Shown: positions 21,880 to 33,121 of the stretch, piece by piece
Numbering within the stretch: the first letter of the stretch is position 1
Layout of the letters: the number at the start of each line of letters is the position of its first letter
NCBI GenBank assembly: GCA_947069175.1
Contig: CAMTDV010000028.1
Coordinates: 65,890,157 to 65,954,156 of the forward strand
Reading direction: 5' to 3'
DNA from: Scalesia atractyloides
Lineage: Eukaryota; Streptophyta; Magnoliopsida; Asterales; Asteraceae
DNA length: 64,000 nt
Program-made: the position numbers and the translations under genes
Notes under the pieces: generated by a model
Told to the model about the DNA's origin: nothing
What the model saw: only the letters and a program-made list of their open reading frames with translations
Database searches by the model: none

Positions 21880-24800
21880 TCAAACAGTTGAAGTAGTAGG
21901 GAAAAGATGAGGGTATTTTTCACGCATTGAGTCTTCACGTTCCCAAGTAAACTCAGGTCCCCGTTTCGACTCCCAGCGTACCCTAACAATAGGAATGCGA
22001 CTTCGACGTAGACGCTTTTCTCCATAGTCCATAATCTCCACTGGCCTTTCGATAAAATGCATGGATTCATCAATCTGAATATCCTCCAGTGGAATATGAA
22101 GATTCTCATCAGCGAGGCACTTCTTCAAGTTCGACACGTGGAATGTGGGATGAATTCTGTCGAGTTCTTCCGGTAGGTCAAGCTTGTAAGCTACAGGACC
22201 TACTCTTTCGAGTATCTTGAAAGGTCCTACGTAACGTGGTGCTAGCTTTCCCTTTTGACCAAAACGAACTACTCCCTTCCACGGTGACACTTTTAAAAGC
22301 ACATGATCACCAACGCTACTTTGAGCCGCTAGAAGATTGTTTCGGATTTGATGAATCTTATCTGTTGTTTCTTGGATCAATTCCGGACCAGTAATTTGAG
22401 CTTCCCCAATTTCGTGCCAACAAACAGGAGATCGACACTTTCGACCATATAAAGCTTCAAAAGGTGCCATGCCGATGCTAGAATGATAACTGTTGTTGTA
22501 CGAAAATTCGACTAACGGTAGGTGGGCGTCCCAATTTCCCTTGAAGTCTATGACACATGCTCTAAGCATGTCCTCAAGGGTTTGAATGGTGCGCTCAGAC
22601 TGTCCATCAGTTTGGGGATGATAGGCGGTACTGAGATCTAGTCGAGTGCCCATAGCGGATTGTACTGCCTGCCATGTCCGTGAGGTGAAACGACCATCAC
22701 GATCAGAAATAATACTTAATGGAACTCCATGACGGCTGACGATTTCGCTGATATAAATACGAGCAAGCTTTTCGTTCTTGAAATCTTCTCGAATAGGAAT
22801 AAAGTGAGCTGATTTTGTGAGTCGGTCTATAATCACCCATATAGTGTCATACCCACTAGAAGTGCGAGGTAACCCGGTAATGAAATCCATGGTTATATTT
22901 TCCCACTTCCAGACAGGTATTTCTGGTTGGACCAGAAGTCCTGAGGGTCTTTGGTGTTCAGCCTTTACTTTAGAACAAGTGAGACACTTGGAAACAAAAA
23001 CGGCAATATCTTTCTTCATTCCAGGCCACCAATAGGTGTACCGTAGGTCTTGATACATCTTATCGGCTCCTGGGTGTATAGAATATCGCGACTTATGGGC
23101 TTCATGCATGAGTGTTTCACGAAGATTGATGTGGTTAGGAATCCATATACGATCTAGGTAATACAAGATACCATCAGACTTAGTTTCAAGTTTTAGCTCG
23201 GCTCCACAGGACATCTCTTTTTGCACATTTTCTTCTGTTATGGAAACGTGTTGAGCTTCTCGAATTTGATCCTTAATATTGGTTATAATTTGCGAACATA
23301 GAAGATGAATGGAATTCGCATAACCCTTTCGACTAAGTGCATCAGCCACCACATTTGCTTTACCAGGGTGGTATCTGATTTCACAGTCGTAATCATTTAG
23401 GAGTTCGACCCATCTTCGTTGCCTCATATTTAACTCTTTCTGATTGAAGATATGTTGAAGACTCTTGTGGTCAGTGTATATTTCACACTTCGTACCATAA
23501 AGATAATGTCTCCATATCTTAAGAGCGAATACAACGGCTCCAAGTTCAAGGTCATGAGTGGTGTAATTCTTTTCGTGAGTCTTGAGTTGCCTTGAGGCAT
23601 AAGCTATGACTTTTCCTCTTTGCATGAGAACGCAACCTAATCCTTGTCCTGACGCGTCGCAATAGACTACAAAATCATCACAACCTTCAGGAAGAGTGAG
23701 GATTGGTGCATCACAAAGTTTTCGCTTGAGTGTTTGAAAAGCTTCTTCTTGCTTGGGCCCCCATACAAATGGTTTCCCTTTATGGGTTAAAGCCGTGAGT
23801 GGCACCGCAATGCGAGAGAAGTTTGAAATGAATCGACGATAGTAACCAGCAAGTCCAAGAAAAGACCTTACTTCAGTTGGCGTACGTGGAGCTTGCCATT
23901 CCTGAACTGCTTTGATCTTTGATGGGTCCACATGTATTCCTTTGTCATTGACTACATGCCCGAGAAATTGCACCTCTTTTAACCAGAATTCACATTTAGA
24001 GAACTTGGCATAAAGCTTTTCCTTTTCTAGAAGTGCAAGAACAAGCCGCAGATGACGCTCATGATCAGCTTTAGATTTTGAATAAATGAGAATATCGTCG
24101 ATGAAAACAATAACAAATCGATCAAGGTAAGGTTTGCAGACTCTATTCATTAGGTCCATGAAAACAGCTGGTGCGTTTGTTAATCCGAATGGCATAACCA
24201 TGAATTCATAGTGACCATATCGAGTTCGAAAAGCAGTTTTAGGGACGTCTTCTTCATGCACTCTAAGCTGATGATAGCCCGATCGAAGGTCGATTTTCGA
24301 AAAGCAACTGGCACCTTGTAGTTGGTCAAGAAGGTCATCTATACGAGGTAAAGGATATCGATTTTTGATAGTTAACTTGTTGAGCTCTCTGTAATCGATG
24401 CACATGCGAAAAGATCCATCCTTCTTCTTTACAAAGAGTACAGGTGCACCCCAAGGCGACGAGCTGGGGCGTATAAATCCCTTGTCAGTCAACTCTTGCA
24501 ATTGACTGGCTAGCTCTTGCATTTCAGAGGGGGCTAACCTATATGGAGATTTTGCCACTGGTGTAGCACCAGGTATAAGATCGATACGGAATTCAACATC
24601 TCTGATTGGAGGAAGTCCTGAAATGTCGTCAGGAAAAACTCGTGGAAAATCTTTTACAACAGGGATATCTTCAAGTTTCGTTTCTGAGGTCCCCTTCTTG
24701 ATGATATGGGCTAAAAACGCGACATAATTCTTGCGAAGGTATTTCTGAGCTTGAAGACAAGACATTAAGTTGAGCCCTTTCGCCGAGGTTTCTCCAATAA

Positions 24801-26508
24801 TTCGAAGAGTCTGACCGTTTGAAAGAGGAATACGAATAAATTTCTCACGACATACAACTTCCGCGCTATGCTGACTAAGCCAATCCATTCCGATTATGAT
24901 GTCGAAACTTCCCAGCTTCATAGGAATAAGATCGACTGAGAAATCGTGGTCGTTTAGGGTGAGCGTACAGTTACGTAAAATAGAGTCTAACGAAACTGGT
25001 TTCCCATCTGCAACTTCCACCGTTATGGATTCCGCGAGCTTATCTCGATTTTTACTTAAGATAGGTTCAAACTCTAATGACACGAAACTTCTATCCGCAC
25101 CAGTATCAAATAACATAGAGGCATATCTACCATTTATAAGAAACGTACCGTTGACTACATTGCCGTCAGCTTTGGCCTGGCTTGCGTTAATATTGAAAGC
25201 CCTCCCTCTAGCAGGTGGAGGAGCTTGGTTTGCTTGGTTCACAGGGTTGGCTTGGGTCTGAGCATGAATAATATTGACCAGTCTTGGACACGAGTTCCTG
25301 AAATGACTTGGATCCCCACAATTGAAACATGCCCGCATAGGTTGGCCCATAGGGTAGTTGGGTTGATAGTATGTTTGGGCTAAATGTTGAGTGGGTGGAA
25401 ATGGTTGTTGTTGTTGGGCTTGACCCATAAATTGTTGGTGGGTTTGGGTTATAGGTTGGTGGCGGTTTGTTCGTTGAGGTGCGCGGCAGTGTTGTACAAT
25501 GTGTCCAGCGCGACCGCAGCTGGTACAGTATTGGCAAGGATAGTCAGGGGAGTGGTGATACTGACAACGGTTACATTTTGGTAGTGGTCCTGTGTATGGT
25601 CTTTTGTATGGCGCGGGTGGAGGAGTGGCTTGAGTGATGGGTGCAGCAGGAACAGGGGTGTTGGTGTGGGTGACTGCAAAGTTCCTGTTGTTACGCTTCC
25701 TCTTGTTAGCAAATTTAGAGGAAGGAGTGTGGTGGTTTGAGGTTTGTCCCTCAGCAGGGGTTTTCTTCTTTTCTTCCTTGAACTTCCCATTGCGAATTCG
25801 GTTTTCGGTCAGTTCTGTTGCCAACACCATGGCAGCTTCGAGTGTTACCGGTGAAACGCTGAGGACCGAATCTTGGATTTTCGAGGGAAGTCCTCGAATG
25901 TAATGTTCGATCAGACGGTAGGTTGGAGTGAATAAGTTTGGTACCATCTGGTTCAACTCCAAGAACCGTTTGTTGTAAGTAGAGTGATCACCATCTTTTT
26001 GCTTCAGGGCATGAAATTCATCTTCCAATTTCTTAATCTCACTCCTAGGACAGAATCGCCTAGTCATGATTTCCCTTAACTCCTCCCAAGTTAAGGCCAT
26101 CGCATCTTCCGTTCCCCTCTTTCCCTTCTCGGTATTCCACCAAGTGAGAGCTACACCAAGTAGTCTCCCGGTGGCATAACGAACTTTGCGATCCTCAGGA
26201 CAATCGCAGTTTAAGAAAACGTTTTCCATCTCCTCGAACCAACGCAGGAGAGCAGTGACTCCCTCAGTCCCTTCGAATTTTGGGGGATCGCAGGACTTAA
26301 AATGTTTGTAGGTGCATTTGCTGGTAGGAGGGTCGTTGATGATCTGGTCCTGTTGTTGAGGAGGGTTAGTAGGATTTGCAGCAAGAGCTTGTTGTACTTG
26401 TACTACGATGTCAGGTAATATCGTGGCCATTTGGTTGGCGATATGAGTGGCCAATCGTTCCTGAGACTTTTCCGATTTCCTACTCCTTCGATGCGATCTA
26501 GACGACAT
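21880..26508 (-). CDS. E2 gag-pol polyprotein (1542 aa), chromovirus
   Basis: One open frame for capsid, protease, reverse transcriptase, RNase H and integrase, which together make the retrotransposon particle, copy the RNA and insert the DNA. Gag is about residues 1-420, with zinc knuckles CTSCGRAGHIVQHC (about 328) and CFNCGDPSHFRNSC (about 393). The protease active site FDTGAD is near 466. RT has FIDDILIYS near 802. RNase H runs about 945-1010 (YCDASGQGLG, YTDHKSLQ). Integrase has an H-H-C-C zinc site (HEAHKSRYSIHPG ... CLTC, about 1135-1185) and core D, D, E in MDFITG, SDRDG and QSERT (about 1206, 1268, 1304). The C-terminal chromodomain has VRWESKRGPEFTWE and ends near MREKYPHLF. Start: MSSRSH, the same position as ATG in E1 and E3. 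Odd: compared with E1 about 15 residues are missing in frame between AAQS and GDHVLLK. No premature stop. Confidence 0.96.
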   Translation of the reverse strand: MSSRSHRRSRKSEKSQERLATHIANQMATILPDIVVQVQQALAANPTNPPQQQDQIINDPPTSKCTYKHFKSCDPPKFEGTEGVTALLRWFEEMENVFLNCDCPEDRKVRYATGRLLGVALTWWNTEKGKRGTEDAMALTWEELREIMTRRFCPRSEIKKLEDEFHALKQKDGDHSTYNKRFLELNQMVPNLFTPTYRLIEHYIRGLPSKIQDSVLSVSPVTLEAAMVLATELTENRIRNGKFKEEKKKTPAEGQTSNHHTPSSKFANKRKRNNRNFAVTHTNTPVPAAPITQATPPPAPYKRPYTGPLPKCNRCQYHHSPDYPCQYCTSCGRAGHIVQHCRAPQRTNRHQPITQTHQQFMGQAQQQQPFPPTQHLAQTYYQPNYPMGQPMRACFNCGDPSHFRNSCPRLVNIIHAQTQANPVNQANQAPPPARGRAFNINASQAKADGNVVNGTFLINGRYASMLFDTGADRSFVSLEFEPILSKNRDKLAESITVEVADGKPVSLDSILRNCTLTLNDHDFSVDLIPMKLGSFDIIIGMDWLSQHSAEVVCREKFIRIPLSNGQTLRIIGETSAKGLNLMSCLQAQKYLRKNYVAFLAHIIKKGTSETKLEDIPVVKDFPRVFPDDISGLPPIRDVEFRIDLIPGATPVAKSPYRLAPSEMQELASQLQELTDKGFIRPSSSPWGAPVLFVKKKDGSFRMCIDYRELNKLTIKNRYPLPRIDDLLDQLQGASCFSKIDLRSGYHQLRVHEEDVPKTAFRTRYGHYEFMVMPFGLTNAPAVFMDLMNRVCKPYLDRFVIVFIDDILIYSKSKADHERHLRLVLALLEKEKLYAKFSKCEFWLKEVQFLGHVVNDKGIHVDPSKIKAVQEWQAPRTPTEVRSFLGLAGYYRRFISNFSRIAVPLTALTHKGKPFVWGPKQEEAFQTLKRKLCDAPILTLPEGCDDFVVYCDASGQGLGCVLMQRGKVIAYASRQLKTHEKNYTTHDLELGAVVFALKIWRHYLYGTKCEIYTDHKSLQHIFNQKELNMRQRRWVELLNDYDCEIRYHPGKANVVADALSRKGYANSIHLLCSQIITNIKDQIREAQHVSITEENVQKEMSCGAELKLETKSDGILYYLDRIWIPNHINLRETLMHEAHKSRYSIHPGADKMYQDLRYTYWWPGMKKDIAVFVSKCLTCSKVKAEHQRPSGLLVQPEIPVWKWENITMDFITGLPRTSSGYDTIWVIIDRLTKSAHFIPIREDFKNEKLARIYISEIVSRHGVPLSIISDRDGRFTSRTWQAVQSAMGTRLDLSTAYHPQTDGQSERTIQTLEDMLRACVIDFKGNWDAHLPLVEFSYNNSYHSSIGMAPFEALYGRKCRSPVCWHEIGEAQITGPELIQETTDKIHQIRNNLLAAQSSVGDHVLLKVSPWKGVVRFGQKGKLAPRYVGPFKILERVGPVAYKLDLPEELDRIHPTFHVSNLKKCLADENLHIPLEDIQIDESMHFIERPVEIMDYGEKRLRRSRIPIVRVRWESKRGPEFTWEREDSMREKYPHLFPTTSTV

Positions 26509-27300
26509 CTACAGGATCATAAAATGAGAAGATTGTGAGTTTATGGTATCTTTTAGGTGTCATGTGTCTTTAAAAAATGAAAATAACATAAATATCAATA
26601 ATGCAACTACATCCGAAGGATGTCTTGGGTTCGCTCATGTTGGGCCTCAAATGTCCCCCATACCTTCACCTATATAGTCATGTGGGCCCCCATGGCTATT
26701 GGTTTGGTAGGATTCACATTAGTATTGGCAATTTAACACTCGCATCCCCCGAATGCTAACCACAAAATATGTTCATGAGATGTTTGGTCGGAACGTGTCC
26801 AGGTGTAGACACAATGACAACTCAAAGTGGGATTAGCTCTCACGACGTTTGGTATAGCATGCTTTGGCCTAATAGGTATTTCGTACTCTCATCGTTGGTC
26901 CCCAGGTAGGCAAACTGGTCCTTTATTTTGGATTTATACGAATGCCAGCCTAGACAGGACGTTCCGACGACCGGTACTAGTACCCTTCCAGTTACTACAT
27001 GCCCGTCATGAGAACTCACTTTGATGAGATTTGAAAACACGAAAATCGTTGTAAAATCAACCATGATGTGGTGTGTGCTTGCATGGATGTGATATATTAT
27101 GATCATACGATTTCATGATAGGCATTATTTGATAATACATACTTATGAACATGCTTGAACAATATCAAATGTAACATTTTAACATAAACATATAAACATC
27201 ATGAAATTTGGCATATAACACACAAAATTCTTATAAGTTTCTAATCGACTATAGTATAGGCTCTAAGGGTCTAATAACCTATCCTATATCCCTATAGTCA
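26509..27300 (-). other. E2 untranslated leader
   Basis: About 0.8 kb between PBS and gag, shared with E1 and E3. A frame of about 88 codons at 26840-27106 recurs in E3 (54012-54296) and partly in E1 (8214-8408), but simple sequence identity explains this. No domain is recognised. Confidence 0.8.
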
Positions 27301-27317
27301 TGGCTCTGATACCAATC
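27301..27317 (-). promoter_or_regulatory. E2 primer-binding site
   Basis: Minus strand GATTGGTATCAGAGCCA abutting the 5' LTR; tRNA-iMet type. Confidence 0.93.
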
Positions 27318-27793
27318 TGTCACACCCCGACCCGCAGCGGAAATAAGAGTCGGGGCATAATTGGGTTATCACCAAAGCACATGACATTTACTATTATGTT
27401 TCATAATTAAATGAAGTCAAAGTTACATTCAAACATTCAAACATGTTCATTCATTACATAGGAAAATAACCAAACATAATAATCCAAATACTAAATCGTT
27501 TTATTTCTTCTAATCCCGGTCCTACATGTTCCTAGCTGCTGCTGGTTCACCTGTATCATGTGTAAAATGGGAGGTTTTTGGGTCAACATAAGTTGGCGAG
27601 TGAACCTTATAGATAAATATTTAATAATGATTTTCTGGTTAGTTTATCAATAAAATATTGTGCATAATCATAAAAGAGCATATGTATGAAATCAAGCAAT
27701 GGCAACATCAGTTACAATTATAACATACATTAACAATCGATAGCATACATGAACATACCAACATCATATGATAATTTACATAAATGAACTGTG

Positions 27794-28018
27794 AGATCAA
27801 GGCTCAATCAAACGGAGCCGATCGTATTGCATGAACTGAAAATGTAAATTGAACTGTGCGCTCAAGGCTCAATCAAACGGAGCCGAACGTATTGCATGAA
27901 CTGGAAATGTAAATTGAACTGTGCACTCAAGGCTCAATCAAACGGAGCCGAGCGTATTGCATGTATTGAAATGTAAATAAAATGACCGATCAAGGCTCAA
28001 TCAAACGGAGCCGATCGT
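27794..28018 (-). repeat. GGCTC hairpin tandem repeat (4 units), E2 right LTR
   Basis: Same four units as 19526-19750; the last outer arm reads GATCG here (GATCA in the left LTR). Confidence 0.78.
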
Positions 28019-28589
28019 GCGGGCACGCCCTGATCAACCGCATAATAAAATGGGGATCAAACTCAACCTCGAGGGATGGGGAGCTACGGCCTCAGCAATT
28101 GCATGTACTGAAATAATAACTTGCAAACAATACTAACTACTTATCAGCAACAACTAACACACATGTCATGATATGATATATGCACAATAACTTAGTTATA
28201 ATAAGTAAATGAACAAGACACATGATACACCCCAAAAATGTGATTAAAACGGGGAATTTGAAAGGTTCACTCACATTGGGTGCGTTGGATTTTGAGTTGG
28301 TGAGATGCGCACGATTTAGACGAAACGAGTCAACGAGGAATCACTGACCTAAATAATAATGGGAAAAATATATTAAATGGATGGATTTTATTAAAGATTT
28401 TAATGGGATTTTTAGATATATTTTTGTGAGTTTATGGCTATTTTCTATCCTTAAAAATGTTATTTTTAAGTATTTTTAATTGATTTTTAATTTAAATTAA
28501 ACAAATAAATATTTAAAAAAAATAATATTTTTTTCTACTGTTTGACCGTTGACTGTTGACCGTTGACCGGTTCGGTCAGCGGTAATACT

Positions 28590-29005
28590 TGCGCCGTGCG
28601 GGATTCGAACCGGTGACCTTCCGTTCACGCGCACGTAGCTCTACCAACTGAGCTACGTGACTAACCCGTTAGGAATCCAGTTCTTATTATATTTATACAC
28701 TTATTCGAATTTACCGAAAATTCCTTTATTTTGCAAAACGTTTTAATCTCATTGAACCGGTGTTTGGGACGGGACTCGATCGCGCGACGTGTAGTTTGTT
28801 TTGCACACAGTCCACCGCTGGACTGTGTGTCTAACCCGGTTATATTCTTGATTTATATTATACTTAACAACTACTCGTTTCAACCCGGTTAGTTTATGAA
28901 TAAAAAGGAATGTTTATTACGCAGAGTGTGTGTAGTAGGGATCGAACTCGCGACGTGATTATAAAATGTGCACACAGTCCACCGCTGGACTGTGTGTCTA
29001 ACCCG
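28590..29005 (-). repeat. tRNA-like modules M1-M3 in E2 right LTR
   Basis: Hairpins at 28632-28659 (M1), 28804-28829 (M2) and 28971-28996 (M3), identical to the left LTR. Confidence 0.78.
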
Positions 29006-29856
29006 TTTATAAACCGAATTTTAATTACTCTTATGTTCTGAAATAAGTTCATCTTCTTCGTCGTATAAACTGTCAGCGTATTCCAACTGGTTAAGATTTG
29101 ATTGTTTTTGCGACTTAAACACTATCAGTAATTCAATATTAAGGAATGGAAAAAGTTTAAAGAACAGGATTTACCGATTGGAGATAAACACAGGAATCCT
29201 GCGAGAGTTTTGTCGGTGCAGAAATTGAGCTCCGACTGTTGAAACAATTAACGGTGTGGGTCGATTATTTATAGAGTTAAATCATCTAAACAAGGTTTAA
29301 ATGAAGTGTAGGATGTCTTACCCTTTCACAGTGAAACTCCGGCAATTTCAGGAACTTTCCGGCGAAAATGGGATTTCCGATAAATGTTGGCTAAGATTGG
29401 TTTTGATGATGGAATTGTGTTAGAGATTGACTAATCACATGATTTAAACAAAAAGAGTCGAAGAATTTACCGTGAAAATGCAAGTCCCGGTTTTCCGGTG
29501 AGTTGCAGAAAATTTCCGGCGATCGAATTTAGAAGGTTTTACGGCTCAGAGTCTTGACGAAAATGAAATTGAGAGTTATTGTGATAGTTATGAATCGCGC
29601 AAATGATCAGTACTTGGATTATATTAGAGTTTGGTATATCTTCGGTTTCAAATACCGGAAGTGATGAGAACTTTAAGTTCAATCAATTAGAACTTAATTA
29701 GAAACCGATATTAATCGGTTATGAGTTAACTAAGCGAACAAAAAAAACTGATTTGGCGATTCGGTTACCGATTTCCGTTATTCAGATATCATTAACCGTT
29801 AATCCGAGTTTGCGTATAAAATTCAATTGTTTTCATAATGCTAACAGAAAAGGATT

Positions 29857-29932
29857 GGTGGCGGAGTGGTTAAAGGGTCGGTTGCTGAGACGTTGGAGGC
29901 AGTTGACCCGGGTTCGAGTCCGGTCAGCTCCA
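29857..29932 (+). repeat. tRNA-like module M4 in E2 right LTR
   Basis: Identical to 21588-21663. Confidence 0.65.
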
Positions 29933-31007
29933 AATATTTTTTATTTATTTTATTTTAACTTTTTATCAAATATAATTTTTATAGTTTAGTTTATATATTA
30001 ATTATGTAACGTTTAAACTCAAAATACTCATAAATACTTAATGAAATTTCGTAACTTGGTATTTGATTACAAAACGGAGCGGGTTTTGGAGACCCGATTT
30101 ATACAAATGTTACATATTCAATCAACACACAAACCATACAAACATCAAATGTTCTAAACAAGACATTCAAGTAACATTTTATTCTTCTTCTAAGGCCCAA
30201 TCCTATGTGTTACTTGCTTTAACCTGATCACCTGTATCATGTGTAAAAATAGAAATTTGGGTCAAAAAAACTTGGCGAGTGAATCCCGTTTAAACATTTG
30301 AAAGAAATTATATGTTGATTAATTTAATAAAAATGTGCATAAATCAAATATGAGCAAACGTATATATAAACTATCCACAAACCACATATTCATCTAGCAA
30401 TGTACATATGAGCATGATAAACGATGAGCTGAGATCAAGGCTCAATCAAACGGAGCCGATCTAATTAGGCAACGCGATGCTCTACCCGTATGAATCAGGG
30501 AACTAATGGGCCTAATGTGAAAGCTTGAATGAAATGAGAAAGTATAACCACAAGTAACAATAAACCAAATATCACATAGCACGTTAGTTTATATAATGGT
30601 AGTGGCACAAGTGTTTGAATAAAAGATATAAATAAACGACACATGATACACCCCAAAACATGAATAACAATGGGAAGTCTGTAGGAATTCACTTACACTG
30701 GGCGCGTTCTTGATTTGATAACGAGCACGCACGATTTAAAGATTCCAACCGACGAGAAAACCAACCGAAATAGTCACGTAATACATCCGGTAAATATATT
30801 TCTTTTATTTAAAATTACTATTTTTATTTAATAGATTTTATTAGACTTTTTAGATGATTTTGTAGTATTTATTACTAATTTTATGGTTAAAAAGGACTCA
30901 TTTTTATTATATATTTTTTATGGATTTTTGAGAAAAATAAAGAAAAGGTTAATTAAAAAAATATACCCCTTTTAGGGGTCGAACCGGTTAAATCGGATGG
31001 TTTTCGC

Positions 31008-31425
31008 ATCGTGTGAGACTCGAACGCGTGACCTCTCGTATACGTGCACGCAGCTCTACCAACTGAGCTACGTGTCTAACCCGAAATATATTGGAATTTA
31101 ATTACATATATACACAAACTGAATTAAATCATATTTCTAATTAATTAAAAAGGTTTGTTTTATTAACAATTCGCTGCGTATAACCGGACTCAAACCCGCG
31201 CCCTTTGCCTCGTGTTGCACACAGCCCTACCAACTGGGCGGTGTGACTAACCCGGAATATTTAAGATTTATATTAATTTTATACACTAACTGAGTTAATT
31301 TGTATATTAGTTATAAAAACGTTTGGGATAATATAGGAATTCGGCACCGTTGGTAAGGATCGAACCCGGGACCATGTGTTTAATTTGCACACAGTCCACC
31401 ACTGGACTGTGTGTCTAACACGATG
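31008..31425 (-). repeat. tRNA-like modules M1-M3 in LTR6 (M2 is an intermediate form)
   Basis: M1 at 31008-31083 has the TAGCTCAGTTGGTAGAGC-type arm. M2 (31218-31245) has arms CACACCGCCC and GGGCTGTGTG with 9 of 10 pairs around the tRNA-like loop AGTTGGTA, so it links M1 to the shorter-loop hairpins. M3 hairpin 31388-31413 has perfect 11 bp arms with loop CCAC. Confidence 0.75.
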
Positions 31426-32024
31426 TATATACCGGTTTTAAATTCATATAAACACATATCCAACTTCATCTTCTTCCTTATAACCCACATATCAAAAACC
31501 CGATTAAATAAACTTGTTGGATTGTTTTCTTATATTATTACCGATCATAAAAATAAATGAAAAGAAAAAGATTCAGGTGTTTATACCGAAGCAGGAGTGA
31601 TCTTGATTTTCTTCGGTGACGTTCCGGCGACTGAAAGTAATTTCGACGATGTAAAATTTTGACGACAGAGGGTGCAGAGAGGTTTGTTTGAGAGTGAGCG
31701 AGTTCTACAGAGGCTCAAAGGTCATATTTATAATTGAAGGTGTTGATTTAGGTTGTGGTTCAATTTCAACCGTTTCGGTCAAGAGTTTTAATGTGGCTAT
31801 GATTTGGGTAACCGATTAAGTGTTATTGATTCCCATAATTAAGTTAAATTCTAGATCACGAACTGTTTCACGAGTTTAATTCGCATAAGAATTTGGAATT
31901 GATGATTGCTATGAAAACCTTGACCGTTACTGGGCGGGTTTTTTTTGGTTGAATTTGATTTCAAGAAGTCTTTTGATATAAATGATATTTGATTTGGGTA
32001 TATAACTTATGTGTGTTTAGTGTA

Positions 32025-32085
32025 GTGGTGTGTTGTGTGTTTTGTTTAGGTAGAGACCCGGGTTCGATACCCGTGGTCCACAACC
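32025..32085 (+). repeat. Degenerate tRNA-like module M4 in LTR6
   Basis: Only the T-arm-like ACCCGGGTTCGATACCCGT is clear; the A-box part has decayed. Confidence 0.45.
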
Positions 32086-32288
32086 CTTTTTTTATTTTAA
32101 TTTCATTTAAAATTGTGTTTATGTTATATTTATTTAAACTTCATTATTTATTTAAACTTTATTATTTATTATTTAATACTAATACAAAATTTTAAATGTT
32201 TAACATAAACGTGTACGGACATCATAACATATACTTGCATTAAGAAAACGGAGCGGGTTTTAGAACCCGTTTTACGACAAATATTATA

Positions 32289-32830
32289 TTCATGACCATC
32301 CTTGTTGTTCTTGTGACAACTTGTGCACTAGTGAACTATACGAAAGAGGTTAAAGGAAGGTTATCTTCCTACCTCCATGCATGACTTCTATGAACTTCCA
32401 TGATATTTATGATCTACTTATTATGTATACTATATATTTATATATATACACTAACCGAACCCTTGATAATAATCGAATGATTGTCCGTCATGGTATTAGG
32501 TTACATCACCTTAGTACTTAACTTCTCGTTACGATTCTAATGGGTATCTTAACCCATGAAAACACATTAACCCGAATGGGTATCATAGTGTCAAAACGAG
32601 TATTAAGTCTAGGTGGTTATTTCTCGTATACATACTTTGGTGTATTTAAATTTATAAATCCTCCGTTATCATCCGCATACTTACCAACCTACGTTTTCCC
32701 CATGTAGAATAATTCGTTGCTCCTCCAACTCTCCCAAACTCTTCACGGGAATTACCAAGTGGAAGCTTGCAAAACCGTGAGTACACTTGACCCATTTTCC
32801 TTTTACACAATTTGGGTTGTAAATGTTAAC
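32289..32830. other. Unassigned flank between LTR6 and Cop-A
   Basis: About 540 bp. I see no open frame with a domain, no terminal repeats and no match to the other elements in the window. It may be old intergenic DNA or a worn piece of another element. Confidence 0.5.
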
Positions 32831-33098
32831 TGTAGGTCCACTTGGAGGATCAAGATAACCTACTTCCTTGTTAATGTAACACACATACGAGTGCGAAATC
32901 CATGTAAGTATGCAAACCAAAGCAGAGTAAGAAACACAAGATAACCAAAGATTCACTATCTTGATTGATAAAAGAGAACCAGTACAAACACATACAAACA
33001 ATGTTCATACAGACTCAGGATATACTCTTTGTGCTCTCTCTCTTGTGCTTCAGTGTCTCTCTCCAGTTTCACTCTCGTCACTGAGATGTGCATGTCTG

Positions 33099-33107
33099 TT
33101 TATATAG
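33099..33107 (-). promoter_or_regulatory. TATA box in Cop-A LTR
   Basis: The minus strand reads ACTATATAAACAG, a strong plant TATA context, about 460 bases into the sense LTR. That would put the U3 region with its repeat array upstream. Predicted only. Confidence 0.6.
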
Positions 33108-33121
33108 TGTCAACACCTAGC

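Larger units (their letters stand above)
19050..30114 (-). mobile_element. E2: complete, young Ty3/gypsy chromovirus
   Basis: About 11.07 kb, bounded by TATTC at 19045-19049 and 30115-30119. It has two 2.8 kb LTRs, PPT, a single uninterrupted gag-pol frame and a PBS. By eye the LTRs differ at about seven substitutions and one A-run indel. With a commonly used plant rate of 1.3e-8 per site per year that is about 0.1 million years; this is a rough estimate. All parts needed for transposition are present, except that the integrase linker is shortened. Confidence 0.96.
27318..30114 (-). repeat. E2 5' LTR (2.8 kb)
   Basis: Nearly identical to 19050-21845. It is followed by TSD TATTC. Confidence 0.96.
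30120..32288 (-). mobile_element. LTR6: old diverged LTR of the same gypsy family
   Basis: Recognisable LTR landmarks in order: CACCTGTATCATGTGTAAAA at about 30229, one GGCTC hairpin unit at 30433-30462, ATGATACACCCCAAAAC, tRNA-like modules, and the terminal CGGGTTTTAGAACCCG hairpin with a decayed end (AATATTATA for AATGTTACA). No polypurine tract follows, so this is a solo LTR or the 5' LTR of an element whose body lies left of the window. It is much more diverged than the E1-E3 LTRs, which makes it the oldest family member here. Confidence 0.82.

Noticed and set aside
26840..27106. Conserved short leader ORF of E2/E3/E1 (about 65-95 codons)
   Set aside because: It recurs at 54012-54296 and 8214-8408, but the three leaders are similar as DNA and the ends of the frame differ. 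No coding signature visible by eye.
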